Below are positions 60,664 through 64,000 of a stretch of 64,000 bases of DNA, in pieces. The notes below the pieces were generated by a model that worked only from the letters and a program-made list of their open reading frames with translations, ran no database searches and had not been told where the DNA came from. Position 1 is the first letter of the stretch, and every line of letters begins with the position of its first letter. The stretch spans positions 5,750 to 69,749 of the forward strand of contig CBINBI010000008.1 in NCBI GenBank assembly GCA_966248875.1, written 5' to 3'. The translations under genes were made by a program, and so were the position numbers. This DNA is from Dokdonella_A sp966248875. Lineage in GTDB: Bacteria; Pseudomonadota; Gammaproteobacteria; Xanthomonadales; Rhodanobacteraceae.

Positions 60664-61593
60664 ATGCGCTTCGCAGCAACGCTTTTCACGGCGGTGCTGA
60701 TGGCGGCGGGCACCGCCTCGGCGGCCGAAGCGACGCCGCCGAAGCCAAAAACGATGGCCGATGTGCTCGCCGCATCGAAACCATCCGACTGGCGCGCGCT
60801 GGATCCCGAGAACACGCTGTATCTCGACCTACCCGCCGGGCGCGTGGTCATCGAGCTGGCGCCGGCGTTCGCGCCGCTGCACGCGAAGAACATCCGCGCG
60901 CTGGCGCATGAGCACTACTTCGACGGGCTCGCGATCCTGCGCGTACAGGACAACTTCGTCACGCAATGGGGCGATCCGGATGCGGACAAACCGGACAAGG
61001 CGCACGAGCTCGGCAGCGCATCGAAGACACTGGCGCCGGAGTTCGAGCACGCGATCGGCGACGATCTGCCGTTCACGGTGCTGCCGGACGGCGACGTCTA
61101 CGCGCCGGAGGTCGGCTTCTCGAACGGCATGCCGGCGGCGCGCGATCCGAATTCCGGCAAGGCCTGGCTCGCGCACTGCTACGGCATGGTCGGCGCGGGA
61201 CGCGACGTCGGCGAGGAGACCGGGCCCGGCACGGAGCTCTACGTCGTGATCGGCCACGCGCCGCGCCAGCTCGATCGCAACATCGCGCTGGTCGGCCGCG
61301 TCGTGCAGGGCATGGAGCTCCTTTCTGCGCTGCCGCGCGGTACCGGCCCGCTCGGCTTCTACGAGAAGCCCGAGCAGCGGCTGCCGGTCAAGTCGGTGCG
61401 CCTCGCCGCCGACGTGCCCGCCGCCGAACGCACGAACCTCGAAGTGCTGCGCACCGACACGCCGACCTTCGCCGCGCTGGTCGAATCGCGACGCAACCGC
61501 CGCGACGACTGGTACAAGGTGCCGGCAGGAAAGATCGACGTGTGCAACGTGCCGATTCCCTTGCGCGTGGCGGACACGGCAGCAAAAAAATGA
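60664..61593 (+). CDS. Exported cyclophilin-type peptidyl-prolyl isomerase
   Basis: 309 residues with a signal peptide (about 1-20). Cyclophilin domain about 50-265: RVVIELAPAFAPLHAKNIRALAHEHYFDGLAILRVQDNFVTQWGDP (the F-x-R-x-x-x-x-F-x-x-Q-x-GD core with Arg and Gln), then AHCYGMVGAGRD, TELYVVIGHAPRQLDRNIALVGRVVQGM. It lies in the divergent group of long periplasmic cyclophilins. A folding helper for exported proteins. ATG 60664 is chosen because it gives the signal peptide; the longer open frame includes repeat DNA. Confidence 0.9.
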   Translation: MRFAATLFTAVLMAAGTASAAEATPPKPKTMADVLAASKPSDWRALDPENTLYLDLPAGRVVIELAPAFAPLHAKNIRALAHEHYFDGLAILRVQDNFVTQWGDPDADKPDKAHELGSASKTLAPEFEHAIGDDLPFTVLPDGDVYAPEVGFSNGMPAARDPNSGKAWLAHCYGMVGAGRDVGEETGPGTELYVVIGHAPRQLDRNIALVGRVVQGMELLSALPRGTGPLGFYEKPEQRLPVKSVRLAADVPAAERTNLEVLRTDTPTFAALVESRRNRRDDWYKVPAGKIDVCNVPIPLRVADTAAKK

Positions 61594-61616
61594 GCCGTCA
61601 CGAGCGCGGCAGCCGT

Positions 61617-61665
61617 CACTCTCCCGCTTGCGGGAGAGGTCGCGCCGAAGGCGCGGGTGAAAGAG
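61617..61665. repeat. Two-hairpin repeat, copy A
   Basis: Contains ctctcccgc-ttgcgggagag and gcgcc-gaa-ggcgc stems. It is an inverted copy of 62271-62320; both flank the 61677-62123 gene. Confidence 0.75.
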
Positions 61666-61676
61666 TTTGCGAGAGA

Positions 61677-62123
61677 TCAGAGCGCAGCCTGCGGCGGATA
61701 GATCAGGCGCCGGATGCCGGCGTGATCGTAGCGGCGCGCGGAGATCGGGTGCGTGCGCTGCAGAAGATGGCCGGCTTTCTCGATGGACGCATCGTCGGGC
61801 GCGTGTATGAACAGAAATCCAGCCCCGCGCTGCGCCAGCTTGCGGTCGTCGTCGATATAGCCGAGCTCGGTGCCGAGGAAGCTCGCGAAGCCGATCTTGA
61901 AGCGCTCGAGCCAGGTCGAGCCGCTCATCGACTCGAGCTTGTACGCCACGAACGGGCCGGTCGCGCTGGCGACTTCGCTGTCGTCGAACCCGGCATCCAC
62001 GAAGGTCCCACGCACTTCCTCGGCGCGTTCGGGCGTGTCGTACGCCGCGACGATGTAGTGCAGCGGATAGAAGACGCCGAACGAATGATCCTTCTCCTTG
62101 AAGAATTCCCAGTGCTCGCGCAT
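61677..62123 (-). CDS. Conserved hypothetical protein, 148 residues
   Basis: ATG 62123 is preceded by GGGAG at seven bases. The product is soluble and starts REHWEFFKEKDHSFGVFYPLHYIVAAYDTPERAEEV, then GTFVDAGFDDSEVASATGPFVAYKLES and RRTHPISARRYDHAGIRRLIYP. The first half resembles the ferredoxin-like domain of general-stress proteins (YflT type: a changing residue pair sensed in sequence AYDTPERAEEVRGTFVDAGF), but I cannot assign it firmly. It is bracketed by inverted repeats, which suggests a small module; codon use looks like the neighbours. Confidence 0.65.
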   Translation of the reverse strand: MREHWEFFKEKDHSFGVFYPLHYIVAAYDTPERAEEVRGTFVDAGFDDSEVASATGPFVAYKLESMSGSTWLERFKIGFASFLGTELGYIDDDRKLAQRGAGFLFIHAPDDASIEKAGHLLQRTHPISARRYDHAGIRRLIYPPQAAL

Positions 62124-62270
62124 GGCGGTCTCCCGCAACCGATGGCGGGTTCAGCGTAGTCCCGCGACGCGAACTCGCGGATGAATGCGGGCGGCGCCGG
62201 ATCGAAGCCGCGCGAAGCATGCGACGTGGAGATGAATGTGCGGAGAGGCGAATGGAACGTCTTGCAGTTT

Positions 62271-62320
62271 TCCCTCACCTGCGCCCACGGCGCGACCTCT
62301 CCCGCAGGCGGGAGAGGCGA
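62271..62320. repeat. Two-hairpin repeat, copy B
   Basis: tccctcacc lead, gcgccc-acg-gcgc and cctctcccgc-ag-gcgggagagg stems in the opposite orientation to copy A. Confidence 0.75.
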
Positions 62321-62350
62321 CAGCGAGTCAATGATCGAACTATCGGCCTT

Positions 62351-62393
62351 CACCTTCCCTCTCCCGCTTGCGGGAGAGGGTCAGGGTGAGGGT
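62351..62393. repeat. Single-hairpin repeat of the same family
   Basis: ccctctcccgc-tt-gcgggagaggg perfect stem with tcagggtgaggg, the latter inverse of the ccctcaccctg lead at 38177. Between copy B and the merR gene end. Confidence 0.75.
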
Positions 62394-62416
62394 CGACCGG
62401 GTTCGACACCTCGGCA

Positions 62417-63154
62417 TCAAACGCCATCCTTCGGCAGCAGCGCGATCGCCCTGCGCGCATAGGCCATCAGCGCGGGATCGATGCCCGTCTTCTCGCGCAT
62501 CGCGTCCGCGTTCTCGCGGTACATCGTGTCGAGCGAGCGCTGGATGCCCGGATCGCCGCCGGTGAACTCGCGCACGAGCGCGCGCCAGCGCCGCGCGAGC
62601 GACTGCACTTCCTCGCTGGCGGGATCCTTGTCGAGCCGCATCGCGGCCTGCATGCCGGCGATGACGCCCGGCCATTCCTCTTCGACGGCGCGGATGCGCT
62701 CGGCGCCCAGCGCCTCGCCGCGTGCGCGGATCGCCTGCTGCTGTTCGGGTGTGAAGTACTTTTCCATGAGTGTCGTGACCTCGATGCTGGAGAGAAGTGT
62801 CTCGGCATCGATCGCCTCGCCTTCCGCGGCGCGCCGTGCGATGGGCTCGAGGCGGCGCAGCAGATCCTGCTGGCGGACGATGCCTTCCCGCAGACGGGCC
62901 ACCTGGCGCGCGAGCGCTTCGGCGAGCGGAGGCGTGCCGGCCTCCAGGCAGGCGCGGATTTCCGGCAGGGAAAACCCGAGCGCCTTCAGCGACACGATGT
63001 GCTGCAGCCTCGAAAGCTCGGCGCGGCCGTAAAGCCGGTAGCCCGCACCGCTGCGGCGCGCCGGCACAAGCAGGCCCAGCGCTTCGTAGTGTTGCAGCGT
63101 GCGCACCGTGATGCCGGTGCGGCGCGCGATCTGGCTGACGGTGAACAGCGCCAT
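62417..63154 (-). CDS. MerR family regulator with TipAS-type effector domain
   Basis: 245 residues. MerR winged HTH at the N-terminus (LFTVSQIARRTGITVRTLQHYEALGLLVPARRSGAGYRLY), coiled coil (about 75-110), and a C-terminal TipAS domain (about 120-245) with FTPEQQQAIRARGE, MYRENADAMREKTGIDPALMAYARRAI. TipAL proteins bind thiopeptide antibiotics or related ligands and activate transcription. ATG 63154 is set by homology; a fitting autoregulated promoter lies just upstream. Confidence 0.92.
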   Translation of the reverse strand: MALFTVSQIARRTGITVRTLQHYEALGLLVPARRSGAGYRLYGRAELSRLQHIVSLKALGFSLPEIRACLEAGTPPLAEALARQVARLREGIVRQQDLLRRLEPIARRAAEGEAIDAETLLSSIEVTTLMEKYFTPEQQQAIRARGEALGAERIRAVEEEWPGVIAGMQAAMRLDKDPASEEVQSLARRWRALVREFTGGDPGIQRSLDTMYRENADAMREKTGIDPALMAYARRAIALLPKDGV

Positions 63155-63179
63155 CGTGTGTTCCGTATGCGGTACTCGC

Positions 63180-63210
63180 ATCGTGCGGCCTCACGTTGCG
63201 TGAGGGTCAA
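63180..63210 (-). promoter_or_regulatory. MerR-type long-spacer promoter with dyad operator
   Basis: Minus strand: TTGACC (63210-63205), 19-base spacer, CACGAT (63185-63180). The spacer holds the perfect dyad CCTCACG-n3-CGTGAGG (63205-63189). A 19-base spacer with a dyad between the two boxes is the hallmark of MerR-family promoters; the site precedes the merR gene itself. Confidence 0.7.
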
Positions 63211-63823
63211 GCGGTCACCCGGCGCGGGATGATACGGAGGCCGGCGCCGGCTTCAATCGGCCCGGCCACGCCGGAGTCGATGATGCCCGACGGCCCCTTG
63301 TAGTAGTGCCCGTAGCCGAACAGGATCGAGACGGCGACGACGGCGATCCACCACGCCAGCGTCGTGCGACCGCCGACGTCGGCGGCGCGGTTCATCAGAT
63401 AGCCGCGATAGCTGATCTCTTCCCCGAACGCAGCGAAGCTCCAGACGATGCCGAGATACATCAGCGCTGTGCCGGCATCGCCCGCGATGGATTCCACGCC
63501 TTCCGGCGCGGCTGCCGGCGGCCAGGCCAGCGCGGTCAGCGGATCGATCACGAAATCCCCGAGCACGATGCGCAGCGCGGCGGCGGCAATCGCGATCAGC
63601 AGGATGCGTGTCCACGAATCGGCCCGCCGGAAGCCGAGCGCCGCGAAGCTGCCGTTGCGAAGGAGCATCGAGGCGAGGCCGAGCACCGTCAGGATCGGCA
63701 CCTCGTTCGGCAGCACGCCAAGACGTTGTGCCCGAGCACGACGCCGGCGCCGATCGCGAATTCGAGCGCGCTCAGACCGCGTGACGATGCAAGCCGCGCG
63801 CGCCAGCCGTCTTGCGTCGCCAC
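63207..63823 (-). pseudogene. Frameshifted and truncated CPBP family intramembrane protease gene
   Basis: GTG 63823 starts VATQDGWRARLASSRGLSA... GVVLGHNVLA; near 63718 the frame is lost and homology continues one base over as VLPNEVPILTVLG, through GEEISYRGYLMN (EExxxR, metal site) and FGYGHYYKGPSGIIDSGVAG (second His site). One extra G would rejoin the frame. The protein then ends in an unrelated PIEAGAGLRIIPRRVTA; the last membrane helices with the third motif (about 40 residues) are missing, so the 3' end is deleted. Directly followed by the MerR promoter. Likely inactive. Confidence 0.75.
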
Positions 63824-63835
63824 GCGCGCGCCCGA

Positions 63836-64000
63836 TCAGTCCGCCGTCTTCACCAGCAGGCTCTTCGCCAGCGCGCTCTGGAACCGGCCGACGCCGCGCG
63901 CGAGATGCAGCATCGCGAACAGCAGGAACACGCCGATCACGAACGCGAGCGGCAGCGCGATGAACGGCGGCATGAACATCTCGCCGTCGATGTTGATGCC
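63836..64000 (-). CDS. Membrane sensor-domain-like protein, C-terminal 54 residues
   Basis: Frame open from the window edge to TGA 63838-63836. The fragment has one strong hydrophobic helix (FIALPLAFVIGVFLLFAMLH) followed by LARGVGRFQSALAKSLLVKTAD. This end resembles that of bacterial putative sensor (PF13796-like) membrane proteins, where LHLARGLGxxHxxLAxxLL closes the domain. Only moderate certainty. Twelve bases separate it from the start of the broken CPBP gene. Confidence 0.6.
   Translation of the reverse strand, partial: GINIDGEMFMPPFIALPLAFVIGVFLLFAMLHLARGVGRFQSALAKSLLVKTAD

Overview
This 64 kb window is a chromosomal segment of a high-GC gammaproteobacterium. Gene content and order (rpsP-rimM-trmD-rplS, ffh divergent from ypjD, radA, alr, dnaB, intracellular phaZ, a Sig-70_X6-type ECF sigma factor), GGGATT-rich intergenic repeats and secreted proteins ending in an IFxDGF(D/E) tail point to the Lysobacterales (Xanthomonadales), probably near Rhodanobacteraceae such as Dokdonella or Rudaea. 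That placement is inference from gene families; no rRNA gene is present. Coding density is high. I see no CRISPR array, tRNA, rRNA or prophage.

Layout. 1-11.5 kb: a PhzF fragment, a DUF1345 protein, a MASE2-GGDEF diguanylate cyclase, OsmC, an SGNH/MBOAT acyl-transfer pair, a 34-residue lysine-rich protein, a secreted phosphodiester glycosidase-like protein, the c-di-GMP-binding protein YajQ, an ABC-F ATPase and a MATE exporter. 11.5-24 kb: a cNMP-binding/DUF1003 gene collapsed by an internal deletion, YebC, an ECF sigma factor, a cation diffusion facilitator, YceH with a secreted hydrolase, and a FecA-like TonB receptor beside a secreted protein and a membrane-anchored winged-helix/TPR regulator. 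24-38 kb: DMT transporter, HAD phosphatase, Fpg/Nei glycosylase, YrbL-like kinase, ArnT-like glycosyltransferase, ArsC, LysR regulator, a transaminase/omega-amidase pair (glutaminase II pathway), HtpG and a large secreted BNR-repeat protein. 38-49 kb: translation and replication core genes with a Phd/VapC toxin-antitoxin module between radA and alr. 49-54.4 kb: MgtC, YcaQ/AlkZ-like glycosylase, M61 aminopeptidase and PHB depolymerase.

54.4-64 kb is the accessory, decaying part. It holds a frameshifted DUF4019 gene, an IS3-type transposase remnant, a frameshifted SymE toxin gene, an astacin-like secreted protease with a small secreted partner opposite a CadC-like regulator, a FitA/FitB-type toxin-antitoxin pair with a readable promoter and operator, the 3' remnant of a beta-helix protein, clustered palindromic repeats, a cyclophilin, a TipAL-type MerR regulator with a classic long-spacer promoter, and a frameshifted, truncated CPBP protease gene.

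Most noteworthy: (1) a shared C-terminal tail, (I/V)F-x-(D/N)-G-F-(D/E), on four otherwise unrelated exported proteins, which looks like an export or anchoring signal; (2) the astacin/small protein/regulator locus; (3) a GGGATT-type repeat inserted in frame inside the ycaQ gene. Several broken genes differ from an intact frame by a single base, so sequencing error must be excluded before calling them biological pseudogenes.
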